The notes under the pieces: model-generated
Database searches by the model: none
Seen by the model: the letters and a program-made list of their open reading frames with translations, nothing else
Told to the model about the DNA's origin: nothing
Program-made: the position numbers and the translations under genes
In this document: piece by piece, positions 34,440 to 44,398 of the stretch
Position numbering within the stretch: position 1 is the stretch's first letter
How the letters are laid out: each line of letters begins with the position of its first letter
DNA from: CAZBXE01 sp964496125
GTDB lineage: Bacteria; Chlamydiota; Chlamydiia; Chlamydiales; CAZBXE01
NCBI GenBank assembly: GCA_964496125.1
Contig: CAZBXE010000006.1
Coordinates: forward strand, 44,777-108,776
Direction: 5' to 3'
DNA: 64,000 bases

Positions 34440-36848
34440 TTAGTGGGAGGGCATAAAGTCTAAAGTCATGGCCTTTTTACCCTGAAGGTCTTTTAGGACA
34501 GAACCCATATACAGGGATTGTATTTCAGAAGAAAGACGCGTCTTTGCCTGCTGAATAGCACTATGTATAATCTCTTTAAAGCTTTCAGGATCAGGAACTG
34601 TTTCCTTCTGCTTTAGTTGGAAGAAAGCAATATCTCCATCTCTTGGGGTATGTAGCTGTGACCACTGACCAGGCTGCAAACCGAAAGCTTCCATTAAATT
34701 AAACCCGTAGTCAGGAGGAGAAAGTCTCTCTACCTTAAGTGTTTTCTTTTCAAGCTCCCACTGGGAAGAAAGGGCTGCGCGTGTAGCAAGCTGATCAGCA
34801 TAAGGCAACGGCTCAGCTACTTCTCGATAGAGCCCTTCTTTTAAGGAAGGATTTTCACTAATCTTCTTTTGCAAACCACGTACGTGGGCAAAAAGACGCT
34901 TGCTTGAGAGAATGTCAGAAGTCATGGTTTCATCTTCGATTCCCTTAGCAAAAGCGCTTGCTTTAATCTTATCGAGAAGAGGTTTGTAAACCTGTTCTGC
35001 AAGTAGATCTCTTACTTCTGCAAACTCCTTCCAGCTTCCGTCTTTTTTCTTAAACTTCTCTCCAGCTCCCTGCTCTTTAAGAGATTTATATTTCTCTTCC
35101 AACTGAGCTACAATCATAGATTCCAGTGTACCGTCAGCCTTTGCTTCTGCAAAAGTAAGAATTTCAGGTTCTTGAGAGTAGTCAAGAAGAGAAATACGAT
35201 AGTAATGCTGTTTGTCATCTGTGTAAGTTTGCAGCGCTTCATGCGCCTTTCTTTCTGTCTCAGACCAAGTTGTTTTACTGCTAAGAGGAGCAGCGGCTAG
35301 AAGAGCCCCAAGTTTCTCATTGTTCTTTACACCGAGAAGCGGTTCTTTGCCCCCTTTGAGGTGGATAAAAAGAGTTTCCTTTCTCTTGCCTGCCTTACCA
35401 AGAAGATCTTGTATCCATTCAGGATGTTCCCTGACGATGGCTTCTCTTGCAAATGTATCGACACGGCCTCTTGTTTCAGGATGGAGCTTATCGAGCGCCA
35501 TTCTTCTATCGGCATCTGTCTTTGCAAACGACACACCTAGCTCAGGGAATTGTTTCTCAAGAGACTTCCAATTTTTTTCATCAAGTTCCCAGGCCCAGGT
35601 TTGCCTTACGCCCACTTTCGCTTCCAAGTCTTTAGCATCAATCCCCTGCACTTCCACAAGAGCGCGCCTTTGTACAAGCTCGGGTATTGTCCGCGAAACT
35701 GTGTCCACGCTTAAAAACTGACTGGTCAATCCAACTGGATCGGAACCTCTTTTTGTAACGGCATTCAAGTAGGTCTCTAAGGCTTGTAGATCCTTAAAAG
35801 AGGCAAGCTGAAGAGAGGGTGGGAGTTCGTAGAGATCAATTAAAGCTGTTTGAGCAGCAAAGCTACCAAAGGAGGTAAAAGGGGCTGCCTCTACAAAAGT
35901 TCCATTGCCCACATTCTGGAAGAGCCTTCTGAATAAAAGCACCTGCTGCCAAATCTTGACCACTTGGTTTTGGTCCATTCCCATACGTCGAAGCTGTTCG
36001 CGGTAATATTCTCCACTTGTTGCGACTCCCACGTTAGGATTTTGGCCAAACTCGCGGTAGCTCTCCTCGCTATTCTTAAGCAAATCCGCAAGTGCCTCTT
36101 CTTTTGTGACAACATATCCTTTTTGTCCAGCAAGTATGGCTGAGTTGATAATAAACTCACTCACAAGACGCACAAGCTTTGGACCAAACCAATCATCAAG
36201 TGAGTGGTAGCCAAAGAGGGAAAGATCCCCAAATTCAAGGGTCTCATCATTTGGAAGCCATCCGTATTGTTTCTCCTGCTGGTGCAAAATGCCTCGAAGC
36301 ACATGAGGGGGAAGCTTTTTTTGTCCCAGATAAAGTGCAGTTCTGTGCTGAAGAGCTTTTTGACCTACAGGATCGGACTGTTCTCTCAAACCATTGAAAT
36401 GAGCTGTCATCTCAGGAATAAAATAATCCCAAACAGACTCTACGCCTAAAAATCTGGCTTGTGGATGAGAATAGAGGGTATAGCGTTTTTCTCTTTCTAG
36501 ACGAGAAGCTAGATCGGGCGCTAAATCATTTTTAAACTGGGAAATCAGAACATCTGCCATCCCGGTCTGCAAAAAATCGTTTTGAATGACACCATCATTT
36601 AAGAAATTTGGCCCCCAACCGCCCCCATACAGGAGTTTGTCATCCTTATCGGTGCTAAGAAAAAGGACCATCTCATCGAGATCTCTCTTGGAGATTTTTT
36701 CACCATTGACAGCAGTAAAAGCGACTTGATCCGTCACCCTGCTGCCAAGAACTGCTTCATATGTTCCAAAAAAGGAGAAAGAGACCACAATGACCACTGT
36801 AACCACAAGGTAGATAGCTCTTTCGTATTTTCTAATTGCGCGCATCAT
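34440..36848 (-). CDS. PpiD/SurA-N-like membrane-anchored periplasmic chaperone
   Basis: The 802-aa protein has a short basic N-terminus, one membrane segment (about 12-32) and a large periplasmic part. The N-terminal FTAVNGEKISKRDLDEMV is the typical start of SurA_N/PpiD chaperone domains. I cannot find a convincing parvulin catalytic domain in the middle, so isomerase activity is unproven. The C-terminal DGDIAFFQLKQKETVPDPES resembles the end of such proteins. It probably helps fold outer-membrane or secreted proteins. It starts 12 nt after lplA. Confidence 0.7.
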   Translation of the reverse strand: MMRAIRKYERAIYLVVTVVIVVSFSFFGTYEAVLGSRVTDQVAFTAVNGEKISKRDLDEMVLFLSTDKDDKLLYGGGWGPNFLNDGVIQNDFLQTGMADVLISQFKNDLAPDLASRLEREKRYTLYSHPQARFLGVESVWDYFIPEMTAHFNGLREQSDPVGQKALQHRTALYLGQKKLPPHVLRGILHQQEKQYGWLPNDETLEFGDLSLFGYHSLDDWFGPKLVRLVSEFIINSAILAGQKGYVVTKEEALADLLKNSEESYREFGQNPNVGVATSGEYYREQLRRMGMDQNQVVKIWQQVLLFRRLFQNVGNGTFVEAAPFTSFGSFAAQTALIDLYELPPSLQLASFKDLQALETYLNAVTKRGSDPVGLTSQFLSVDTVSRTIPELVQRRALVEVQGIDAKDLEAKVGVRQTWAWELDEKNWKSLEKQFPELGVSFAKTDADRRMALDKLHPETRGRVDTFAREAIVREHPEWIQDLLGKAGKRKETLFIHLKGGKEPLLGVKNNEKLGALLAAAPLSSKTTWSETERKAHEALQTYTDDKQHYYRISLLDYSQEPEILTFAEAKADGTLESMIVAQLEEKYKSLKEQGAGEKFKKKDGSWKEFAEVRDLLAEQVYKPLLDKIKASAFAKGIEDETMTSDILSSKRLFAHVRGLQKKISENPSLKEGLYREVAEPLPYADQLATRAALSSQWELEKKTLKVERLSPPDYGFNLMEAFGLQPGQWSQLHTPRDGDIAFFQLKQKETVPDPESFKEIIHSAIQQAKTRLSSEIQSLYMGSVLKDLQGKKAMTLDFMPSH

Positions 36849-36860
36849 AGTAACTCTATC

Positions 36861-37571
36861 CTAGCAGTTGATCCAGATTTTTTTCAAACTTTTTACCAAG
36901 GCCTTTTTCAAGTCCTCTCTTAGGGTGGAAATTTCCCTCTCTGTAGCCTGGCAGCCCAAAAGAGACGTCGAGAAGTTTTGCATGTTTTTCCAAACTTCTT
37001 TGGAAAGAAAGAGGCCTTCTACCTCAGGATCTTCAAAACCAAGCGAAATGCTCCCCTGGTGCAAAAATCCGTTCAACGTTCTTCTTTGTGCAGCTCCCGC
37101 TACTTTTTTCCCCCGAAGCAGAACATCATAGCGTACAGGTTTAGCTCTACAAAAGCGATGGCACTCTGGAGCAACCTCCTGATCATTCTCTACAAGACTA
37201 AACTCCTGTTCAGGCAAGAGGTCTTTCAAAGCAGAAACAACTCCCTGATTCACATGCCTATAATTTTCCAAGGTGTCCGTTGAAAAAAGGGGGTGGGTCT
37301 TTGGTACAAGAAAAGAAAAAGTCAGATCTTTGCCATGGAAAAGAATTCCTCCTCCGCTTGTTCTTCGTGCCATGGTGAACCCCATCGCCTTCACTAGGTC
37401 GATGTGGAGATGTTCTTTCGGGTTCACAAAATAGCCATACGTCATGCTCTTCTTACTCCAGTCGTAGAAGTGGAGCAAAGTATTTTCAAAGTCTAACACT
37501 CTACCAAGCAGCTCGGAATCAAAGCGCATATTTTCAATAGCGCCCCCTTTTCCGGTATCGATCAGTTCCAT
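36861..37571 (-). CDS. lplA: Lipoate-protein ligase A
   Basis: Cytosolic ligase (236 aa) that activates lipoate with ATP and attaches it to carrier lysines. Landmarks are ARRTSGGGILFHGKDLTFSF (about 69-88) and the catalytic-lysine region RYDVLLRGKKVAGAAQRRT (about 148-166) with GFLHQGSISL after it. The nearby gcvH provides an obvious substrate; dehydrogenase E2 subunits elsewhere would be others. It overlaps the upstream GT92 paralogue by 10 nt. Confidence 0.9.
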   Translation of the reverse strand: MELIDTGKGGAIENMRFDSELLGRVLDFENTLLHFYDWSKKSMTYGYFVNPKEHLHIDLVKAMGFTMARRTSGGGILFHGKDLTFSFLVPKTHPLFSTDTLENYRHVNQGVVSALKDLLPEQEFSLVENDQEVAPECHRFCRAKPVRYDVLLRGKKVAGAAQRRTLNGFLHQGSISLGFEDPEVEGLFLSKEVWKNMQNFSTSLLGCQATEREISTLREDLKKALVKSLKKIWINC

Positions 37572-38461
37572 ACATTTAAACCCATGATTTCGCGCAGCCT
37601 GGGTACAAATCGTTGGATCGGTCCCTGATCTTCTCGCACCTCATTCATCTGATTTGCGCGCGTTAAAAAACGAGAGCGCCCGCCTGTCCCAATAGAGGGC
37701 CTTTTTAGCTTTCTTTCCTGAAAATACTCTTCATCACCTGTCCAATAGTGGTTGATCCGAATCTTGTGTACAAAACCATCAGAACTTTGCGGCCCGCATT
37801 TCATCTTTCGCTCATCTACCAGAAAATAGGGTTTTTTATACAAAGCAGCGTGGGGGGAATACATCCGTTTTACTCGATCAGGGCGAAGAATTGTTTTAAA
37901 GGTGTAATGTTCATTATACGAGGGAAGCGCTCTATAAAGAAGAGTTTCAATGAGAAGCTTATCCTCAGGGATCTTTGCAATGCCTGATGTCCCAAACATC
38001 TGCCAATTCACAGCAATCCCCCCAAACTCCTCATAATCGGTTAGAAAATCGACAAGAGAGTCTTTTTCCGTGGGGACAAGGTACTCATCGCAGTCGATAA
38101 TGGCAAGCCACTTTGTCTCCTGCCCTACCCGCAAAACGGTATTTGTGTAATACTTATCTTGCGCCTTAATCCACTGCGCCCCAGTTGTGAATTTCGCAGG
38201 ACACGCCTCCACTTCGACAAGCCCGCTCAGGATATAGGGTCGAAGGATTTCCATGGAACGATCACTGCTTCGGTTGTTGATCAAGTAAAAGTGTTCGACA
38301 CCCAGCATTCTGTGATATTCGAGCCACTCTTTGATAAAACGCTCTTCATTGTGGAACATCATGCACACGGAAAGATCATACCGATAAGCGGTAACACAAA
38401 GAGGAAAAGCGAGAAAATAAAGAATGAGTGCCGTTCTACAGAAGGCGCGGATGCTTGTCAT
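37562..38461 (-). CDS. Exported GT92-like glycosyltransferase, paralogue E
   Basis: Fifth and most diverged paralogue (299 aa), about 5 kb from the array, separated by gcvH, the CBM9-like gene, ppiD-like and lplA. A signal peptide (about 8-25) leads into VCMMFHNEERFIKEWLEYHR, INNRSSD, DxD as IIDCDEYLVP and RINHYWTGDEEYF. The GGIAVNWQMFGTSG motif is kept. Placement inside otherwise conserved chlamydial genes suggests insertion or an early duplication. Confidence 0.8.
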   Translation of the reverse strand: MTSIRAFCRTALILYFLAFPLCVTAYRYDLSVCMMFHNEERFIKEWLEYHRMLGVEHFYLINNRSSDRSMEILRPYILSGLVEVEACPAKFTTGAQWIKAQDKYYTNTVLRVGQETKWLAIIDCDEYLVPTEKDSLVDFLTDYEEFGGIAVNWQMFGTSGIAKIPEDKLLIETLLYRALPSYNEHYTFKTILRPDRVKRMYSPHAALYKKPYFLVDERKMKCGPQSSDGFVHKIRINHYWTGDEEYFQERKLKRPSIGTGGRSRFLTRANQMNEVREDQGPIQRFVPRLREIMGLNVWN

Positions 38462-39020
38462 CAGTCAGTTTATCTCCAAAAACATAACCGAACCCTTTCC
38501 AAAAATGTACATTGGGATCTCCCTCTTGAAGGGAGTAGAGAGAAACAGCCCTTCCATATACAACTAAATAAAACAACCCCGATGTACAAGGCGGCAGAAG
38601 GACATGAGGATGGAGGATGACACCATTACCCACCTCCTGTGGATAAGGGGAAGGGGCGTCTCCCTTGCGAAGACAGAAGAGGAGGCCTGCAACAATCGCT
38701 TGCATGCAAATGGTATCTTCTAAACAACCTTCCATATAATAGGTATCCTGAGACAACACCTGGTCACAACCCAAGCGGATCGCCTTCTCACCTGTCAGTT
38801 GCGATGTCACTTCGGCAAAATTTTTTTTGCACACGAGCTTCTGCAGCTGGGGGTATTCACGCCACAGATCGCGCCCTGTCTTCTTCCCAGGCTTTGCAAG
38901 AGACCGATCAATGACATCGGTCACAGACACGCGCACAGGATCAGACAAAAGACCCTCAAACTCCACATACCCATTTTCATTAAAGAAAAACTGCTGATCG
39001 CCACTGACTATAAATCTCAT
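38436..39020 (-). CDS. Hypothetical protein, weak PhyH-like N-terminus
   Basis: Taken from the ATG at 39020 (194 aa); the frame is open to 39119 but those codons are unconvincing. It begins MRFIVSGDQQFFFNENGYV followed by EFEGLLSD, which resembles the opening of phytanoyl-CoA dioxygenase-type 2-oxoglutarate oxygenases. I cannot find the iron-binding HxD and distal His with confidence, so enzyme activity is unproven. No membrane segment is present. It overlaps the GT92 paralogue E by 26 nt and is divergent from the Rhs gene. Confidence 0.5.
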   Translation of the reverse strand: MRFIVSGDQQFFFNENGYVEFEGLLSDPVRVSVTDVIDRSLAKPGKKTGRDLWREYPQLQKLVCKKNFAEVTSQLTGEKAIRLGCDQVLSQDTYYMEGCLEDTICMQAIVAGLLFCLRKGDAPSPYPQEVGNGVILHPHVLLPPCTSGLFYLVVYGRAVSLYSLQEGDPNVHFWKGFGYVFGDKLTDDKHPRLL

Positions 39021-39166
39021 GGCGCGGAGTATAGCACAACCCCCTCCCTTAAGAAAAGAATCTTTTTTGCACTCTGCTTGGAGATTCAAAATTGCATAAA
39101 TGAGTTGCCGACAATCCAAAATCTACCTATAAATGAAGAAAAAATTTTACTTACAGTTGCTTCTGA

Positions 39167-42100
39167 GTGAGATTCCTCATCTTCTTTGTCTTTGTAATGA
39201 TTCTAGGGAGCGCCTCTGGAAAAGAGACAAGAGAACCTATGCCCATTCATCTCTCCGACACAGAAGGGCTTAGCTCAAGCTTTGTCTACGGCTGCGTCAA
39301 TACTCTCTCAGGCGGTTACATCGATAGTGAGGTTGATCTTGTTGTTCCGGGTCCTCAGCCACTTTCCTTTTCGAGGACCTTCACTGGAAGTAAAAATCTA
39401 TCTAACCAGATCTTCGACTGTTGGGTCTCAAACCAAATGGAGGTCATCCACACGCCAAATAGGCTAGAGCCTAAGGAAAATAGGTTCTTTTACTATCGAA
39501 CAGAAAATGGTTCCAGTTTGCAGTACGATACCAAGAATAGTGCGGGGGCCTTTTTTTTAGACAAAGGAGAAACGTCCCTTGGTATTACAAACATGGGCCG
39601 CGGGGAGATGAGCGCTCAAACAAACCCAAGAAATTGCATAATTAAGGCTCCAGGTTTTGGAAAAGGTGAGCTTCAGCATCTACAAGTCGTCGACGGCTCG
39701 GCAAGTCAAAAAGAGTTTTATGCCATTCAAAAAGTACACAGAGGCGATGTGTTCTACACGCTACAAAGCGAGTTGCTCCCTTCAGGGAACAGGAAACTCC
39801 ATCTGAATCATAGCGATATCATCCATTCCTTAAATGGGGACAAGACAAGATGTTTTGGGTTTATCAAGCTCGATGGCTCCCTTCCTGAAAACTTTGGCAC
39901 TCTGACAAACAAATCCCTTAAGTTTATCTCAAGTACAGGCGACTTTGTGGTGTATAAGGCAAAAAAGTTTGTCGATCGCTATCTTCCAGAGTCAGAATGT
40001 CGCGAGGTGACCATGATCACGGACGTAGAGCGCTCCCAGGCACCGAATATTCAGTATGAGTATTGTGAGGCTAGTCTCTATCACTCTGAAAGGATTGTTA
40101 AAAAGAGCCTGCCTGATCATCGCTACCTCAGTGTGCAGTACTACACACCGGGCTCCCAGTTTTTTGAAGGAGAGAAAATAAAATTTAAGTTCAAAACAAA
40201 TGGGTATGACCAAACCATTTTTGGGAAAGTACTTTCCCTGTCTGCACCTGTCGGCACAACTGCTGAGCCTGTGGTCATTTACAAATTCCGTTACTTCAAG
40301 AATGCAACAGCTGTCTACGATGCCTACGAGAATAAGAAAATCTACGATTATGTAGGGGATGTCTTACGCTCAGTCACCCATTTCAACAAAAAAGGATCCG
40401 GATATGAGATCAACTCCCAGCAACTTTTTTCCTGGGAAAATTTCCACGGCGTTCAAAATCTAACACGCCTCCAAACCTATGCAGGGGATCAACGTGTCAT
40501 CGATCGTTTCTTTTTCTACGACGAAAGAGGAAACGTTGTTCTGGAAGAGATTGTTGGCAATTTCACAGGCCTCTCTTCCCGTGATGTTTTACATAGAAGA
40601 CATACCTACTCCAAAGATGCATTCAATCTAAAGCTCTCTGACATCCTTCCAAACGGCTCAAAGGTCATCTACTCATATAAGAAGGGTACGAATTTGCTTG
40701 AGAGCAAGCTTACAACGGATGGAAATAAAATCTGCTTACGCGAGTTCTTTGCCTATGACAAAGATGCCACCCTTATTGAAAAGGTTATTGATGATGGAGT
40801 AAGTGAAAACAAGGAGGATCTTGCCCAAGTCACTGAGCGGAGAATCACAAGAATTACCCCAAGAGATAAGGCCCCCTTCGGCTACCCCCAAATGACAGAG
40901 GAGTATGGGCTAGACTTAGCTAGTGGAGAGGAGATTTTGTTTTCTCGTGTGCTTACAGACTATTCCCCTCAAGGACATCTTTTACGCGAGGAAAGCTACG
41001 TAGCAGGGGCCCTGCATCCTTGCATTCGTACCTACGCCTATGACCCCATGGGAAACCTCACGCAGGAGGTCGACCCTGAGGGAAACATCACAACCCATCA
41101 ATACGATGCGAATAGAAACAGAATTTGTACGACAGCACCGCACGCGGTGACTCGCTTTCTTTTTGATTTTTCAAACCGCTGCGTCCAAAGTGAGCACCTT
41201 GGAAATGACGAGACAAGAACTTGTATCTCACATAGATACAATTACTTAAATCAGAAGGTAGCCACACTTGACACATCTCTTCATGAAACAAATTTTACCT
41301 ATAATGAGTCAGGGCATCTTCTTGAAACTCTCTACCCAGAAGTTCTAGGTGAAAAGAGGCTTGTCCGCCCTAAAGAAGTCAATACTGTGGATATTTTTGG
41401 CAACGTGCTCACCCACACGGATCCTGAAGGAGCCCTGACCACCACCACCTATAATCTCTTTGGAAAGCCCACAAAAATTCACTACCCTGATGGGACAAGT
41501 GAAACAATGAGCTATTTCATCCATGGCCCCCTTCAAAGGCACACGGGAAAAAATGGACTGATCACCCTCTACACCTACGATTTTTTGGATAGACCCACGC
41601 GTAAAGAGATTGTAGACCCCACTTTTGGCCTCATTGCCACAGAAACGTGGACGTATAGCGCGTTTCATCTTCTTACGCACACAGATCCTGAAGGGCGAAT
41701 CACTTCCTATCAATACGATCCCTTTGGCCGGGAAATTTGTTGTATGAAGGAGGGTGTAGAAACGCGCTACGAATATGATGAGAGAGGGCGGCGCTACAAG
41801 GCTATCGAGGGAGGTACTAAAGTCACTATCTTGACGTTTGACAATCTGGATCGTGTAGTGGCAACAAGCATAGAAGATCTCCTGGGCAACCAAAAGCACC
41901 TCACTAAAACTGCCTATGATGCTAGGGGTAACGTGATCGCACTCACTACCTATACAGAGGAAGGTCCTCAAATAACAAAAACTTTCTATGACGACCAAGA
42001 TCGCCCTATTCAAGTGATGGATCCCCTTGGGAATATCACCACCACAGAATATAACGACCAGTTCTACAATGAGTTTCAGCAGAAAGTACTCTGCATCACT

Positions 42101-44389
42101 GTTACAGACCCAAAAGGCTGCAGGCATAGTACGATCAAGGATACCTTAGGCCGTGATCAAAAAAAGCTCTCCCTGGACCCCTTTGGCAACCCTATCGCTA
42201 AGGTAGAAATTTTCTACAACTTAAGGGGCGATGTCATTCGAGTCGAACAGACAGCCGTCGCGAGAGATCGCCCTGAACGCACACATACACTCTGCATGTC
42301 TTATGACTGCATGGGCCGGCAAGTTTTGCTTATCGAAGATGAAAGGCGCACTTATACGACCTATAACCAGATCGGAGAAAAAGAAACGGTTATAAGGCCA
42401 AGTGGCACTTCTCTTCATCATGAATACGACACGCAGGGACGTCTTGCAAGGTTTTATTCTAAAGACTTTGACTACAGCTATACCTACAATAAGAATCATG
42501 AGCTACTCCGAGTCAGAGATCACAAAAATAGCACTGAAACCCTTCGTACATACGATGAGAGAGGACTTCTTATCTCTGAAACTTTAGGTAACGGCCTTAC
42601 CCTCTCCACTATTTATGACACTTTAAAAAGGCCCATTCGGCTGATCTATCCAGATGGGTCCTCCTCTACCTATACCTATGACGCGGCCTACCTCACGCAT
42701 GTATACCGCTACTCTTCAACAGGAGATCTTCTCTTTACACACACATATTCTTCTCGCGACCTCGCAGGGAACATTCTCCAAAATGGACCTGCCACGATCA
42801 CCTACGATCCTCTCCTGCGCCCAAGGTCCATCACAGCTCCAAAGTGGTCCCAAAAGAAGATCTGCTACGATGCCACTGGCAACCTCACCTCTTTTGTTCT
42901 CGAAGACTCTCACGGCTCTCTTGAAAGAACCTTTTCTTACGACATGCTCAATCAATTAACTGAAGAAGCTGGGCAATTCAACCATACCTACACCCACGAC
43001 TCTCTCTATAACCGCATCGTTTACGACAACGCCCCTGTTTTCTATAACGCTCTGCATCAGACTCTTACGGACATCTATGATCAAAACGGTTGTCTGACAA
43101 AGCTTAGCTCTCACGAGTACACCTATGATTCTCTAGACCGTTTGATTCGCGTGCAAACCCCTAATACCACTCTGACGTATACCTACGATGCCTTCAATAG
43201 GCTCCTTACGCGCTCTTGCTCTACCTCAAACGACCCTGATCACTTTCTCTACGATGGGCAAAATGAAATTGGCCGCATAGCGCGGGAGAAGATCGTAGAA
43301 CTACGTGTACTTGGTGAGGGCATGGGCGCAGAGATTGGCGCAGCTGTCACCATCGAATTAGATGGCATCTCTTATACCCCCCTTCATGATCATAATGGAA
43401 ATGTCGCAGCCCTCCTCGATGCCTCAGGCACACCAGTAGCTACCTACCGTTATAGCGCCTTTGGCTTATCTACATCAGACTCTTTCCTCTTTAACCCCTG
43501 GCAATTTTCCTCTAAACGTCTCGACCAGGATGCAAAGCTTATCTTCTTTGGCCGCCGTTTCTATCACCCACCCACGGGCCGCTGGACTTCTCCCGACCCG
43601 CAAGGCTATGATGATGGTCCCAATCTCTACGCCTTCCTCCACAACAATCCCCTGACCCACATCGACCTTTACGGCCTCGAAACAGAAGATGGCGCAGCTT
43701 ATATGCGCTCCTTTATCAGGGGATTTGTCGATGACACAACGTTTGGCCTGTCAGAACACCTTTTGGGACTTCATACTTCCTCATCCACCCTTGAAAAAGT
43801 CTTGTATGGCTCAGGAACAGCAGCCTCCATGGCCGCCGGCTGCGTTTATGGTGGAGCGCTTCTCAAAGGTGGCCAGCTTCTCACGAAAGGCCTTGCCTCA
43901 GTTGTGAAAAACAGTTTGTTGTTTTCTCCCGGGGCAAGCAAAATAGTTCGATCTGCCTCTTTGCTTATTGAACCCGGTATAAAAGCAACGGCTGAAAAGG
44001 CCTGTTGTGCATTTGCAAACACACTGAAGCAAGAAGCCGTTGTACCAAAGTGGTGGAGTAATAGATTCCATAAAGCCGCTAGCGAACTTTCAGAAGTAGC
44101 GCAGACCAATATAAGAATCCTGCGCGGCTGGGCGAAAAGTAAAGGATGGAAACGAATGCCAAATCCTGAAGGGAAACCAGAAACGTGGGGAGAATTTATT
44201 GGAAACGAATATACCTGGCGTGTTAGAATAAAACCAATCCCTTCCACGCGGCATGATATTCACCCCGGAAGTAAAATACCGAGGTTTGATGCGCGTCTAA
44301 ATGATCAAAAATTTATCCAACCATTCTCGAGCAAAATAGTTGGAAGAAAAGAGGGCACTCACTTACCCTTAGAACATTCATATCATTAG
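39167..44389 (+). CDS. Secreted Rhs/YD-repeat polymorphic toxin
   Basis: Protein of 1740 aa with a Sec signal peptide (about 1-18) and an N-terminal domain of the DUF6531 type (TLSGGYIDSEVDLVVPGPQP). It then has a long array of YD/RHS repeats such as YAYDPMGNLTQEVDPEGNIT and YQYDPFGREICCMKEG. The core ends with the conserved GRWTSPDPQGYDDGPNLYAF and NPLTHIDLYGL (to about 1504), after which the sequence changes character. The last 236 residues are the variable tip: a hydrophobic Ala/Gly-rich stretch, then a compact domain with GWAKSKGWKRMPNPEGKPE and SKIPRFDARLN, presumably the toxin. I cannot name its activity. The next gene is the likely immunity protein. Confidence 0.88.
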   Translation: MRFLIFFVFVMILGSASGKETREPMPIHLSDTEGLSSSFVYGCVNTLSGGYIDSEVDLVVPGPQPLSFSRTFTGSKNLSNQIFDCWVSNQMEVIHTPNRLEPKENRFFYYRTENGSSLQYDTKNSAGAFFLDKGETSLGITNMGRGEMSAQTNPRNCIIKAPGFGKGELQHLQVVDGSASQKEFYAIQKVHRGDVFYTLQSELLPSGNRKLHLNHSDIIHSLNGDKTRCFGFIKLDGSLPENFGTLTNKSLKFISSTGDFVVYKAKKFVDRYLPESECREVTMITDVERSQAPNIQYEYCEASLYHSERIVKKSLPDHRYLSVQYYTPGSQFFEGEKIKFKFKTNGYDQTIFGKVLSLSAPVGTTAEPVVIYKFRYFKNATAVYDAYENKKIYDYVGDVLRSVTHFNKKGSGYEINSQQLFSWENFHGVQNLTRLQTYAGDQRVIDRFFFYDERGNVVLEEIVGNFTGLSSRDVLHRRHTYSKDAFNLKLSDILPNGSKVIYSYKKGTNLLESKLTTDGNKICLREFFAYDKDATLIEKVIDDGVSENKEDLAQVTERRITRITPRDKAPFGYPQMTEEYGLDLASGEEILFSRVLTDYSPQGHLLREESYVAGALHPCIRTYAYDPMGNLTQEVDPEGNITTHQYDANRNRICTTAPHAVTRFLFDFSNRCVQSEHLGNDETRTCISHRYNYLNQKVATLDTSLHETNFTYNESGHLLETLYPEVLGEKRLVRPKEVNTVDIFGNVLTHTDPEGALTTTTYNLFGKPTKIHYPDGTSETMSYFIHGPLQRHTGKNGLITLYTYDFLDRPTRKEIVDPTFGLIATETWTYSAFHLLTHTDPEGRITSYQYDPFGREICCMKEGVETRYEYDERGRRYKAIEGGTKVTILTFDNLDRVVATSIEDLLGNQKHLTKTAYDARGNVIALTTYTEEGPQITKTFYDDQDRPIQVMDPLGNITTTEYNDQFYNEFQQKVLCITVTDPKGCRHSTIKDTLGRDQKKLSLDPFGNPIAKVEIFYNLRGDVIRVEQTAVARDRPERTHTLCMSYDCMGRQVLLIEDERRTYTTYNQIGEKETVIRPSGTSLHHEYDTQGRLARFYSKDFDYSYTYNKNHELLRVRDHKNSTETLRTYDERGLLISETLGNGLTLSTIYDTLKRPIRLIYPDGSSSTYTYDAAYLTHVYRYSSTGDLLFTHTYSSRDLAGNILQNGPATITYDPLLRPRSITAPKWSQKKICYDATGNLTSFVLEDSHGSLERTFSYDMLNQLTEEAGQFNHTYTHDSLYNRIVYDNAPVFYNALHQTLTDIYDQNGCLTKLSSHEYTYDSLDRLIRVQTPNTTLTYTYDAFNRLLTRSCSTSNDPDHFLYDGQNEIGRIAREKIVELRVLGEGMGAEIGAAVTIELDGISYTPLHDHNGNVAALLDASGTPVATYRYSAFGLSTSDSFLFNPWQFSSKRLDQDAKLIFFGRRFYHPPTGRWTSPDPQGYDDGPNLYAFLHNNPLTHIDLYGLETEDGAAYMRSFIRGFVDDTTFGLSEHLLGLHTSSSTLEKVLYGSGTAASMAAGCVYGGALLKGGQLLTKGLASVVKNSLLFSPGASKIVRSASLLIEPGIKATAEKACCAFANTLKQEAVVPKWWSNRFHKAASELSEVAQTNIRILRGWAKSKGWKRMPNPEGKPETWGEFIGNEYTWRVRIKPIPSTRHDIHPGSKIPRFDARLNDQKFIQPFSSKIVGRKEGTHLPLEHSYH

Positions 44390-44398
44390 GTCTATGTG

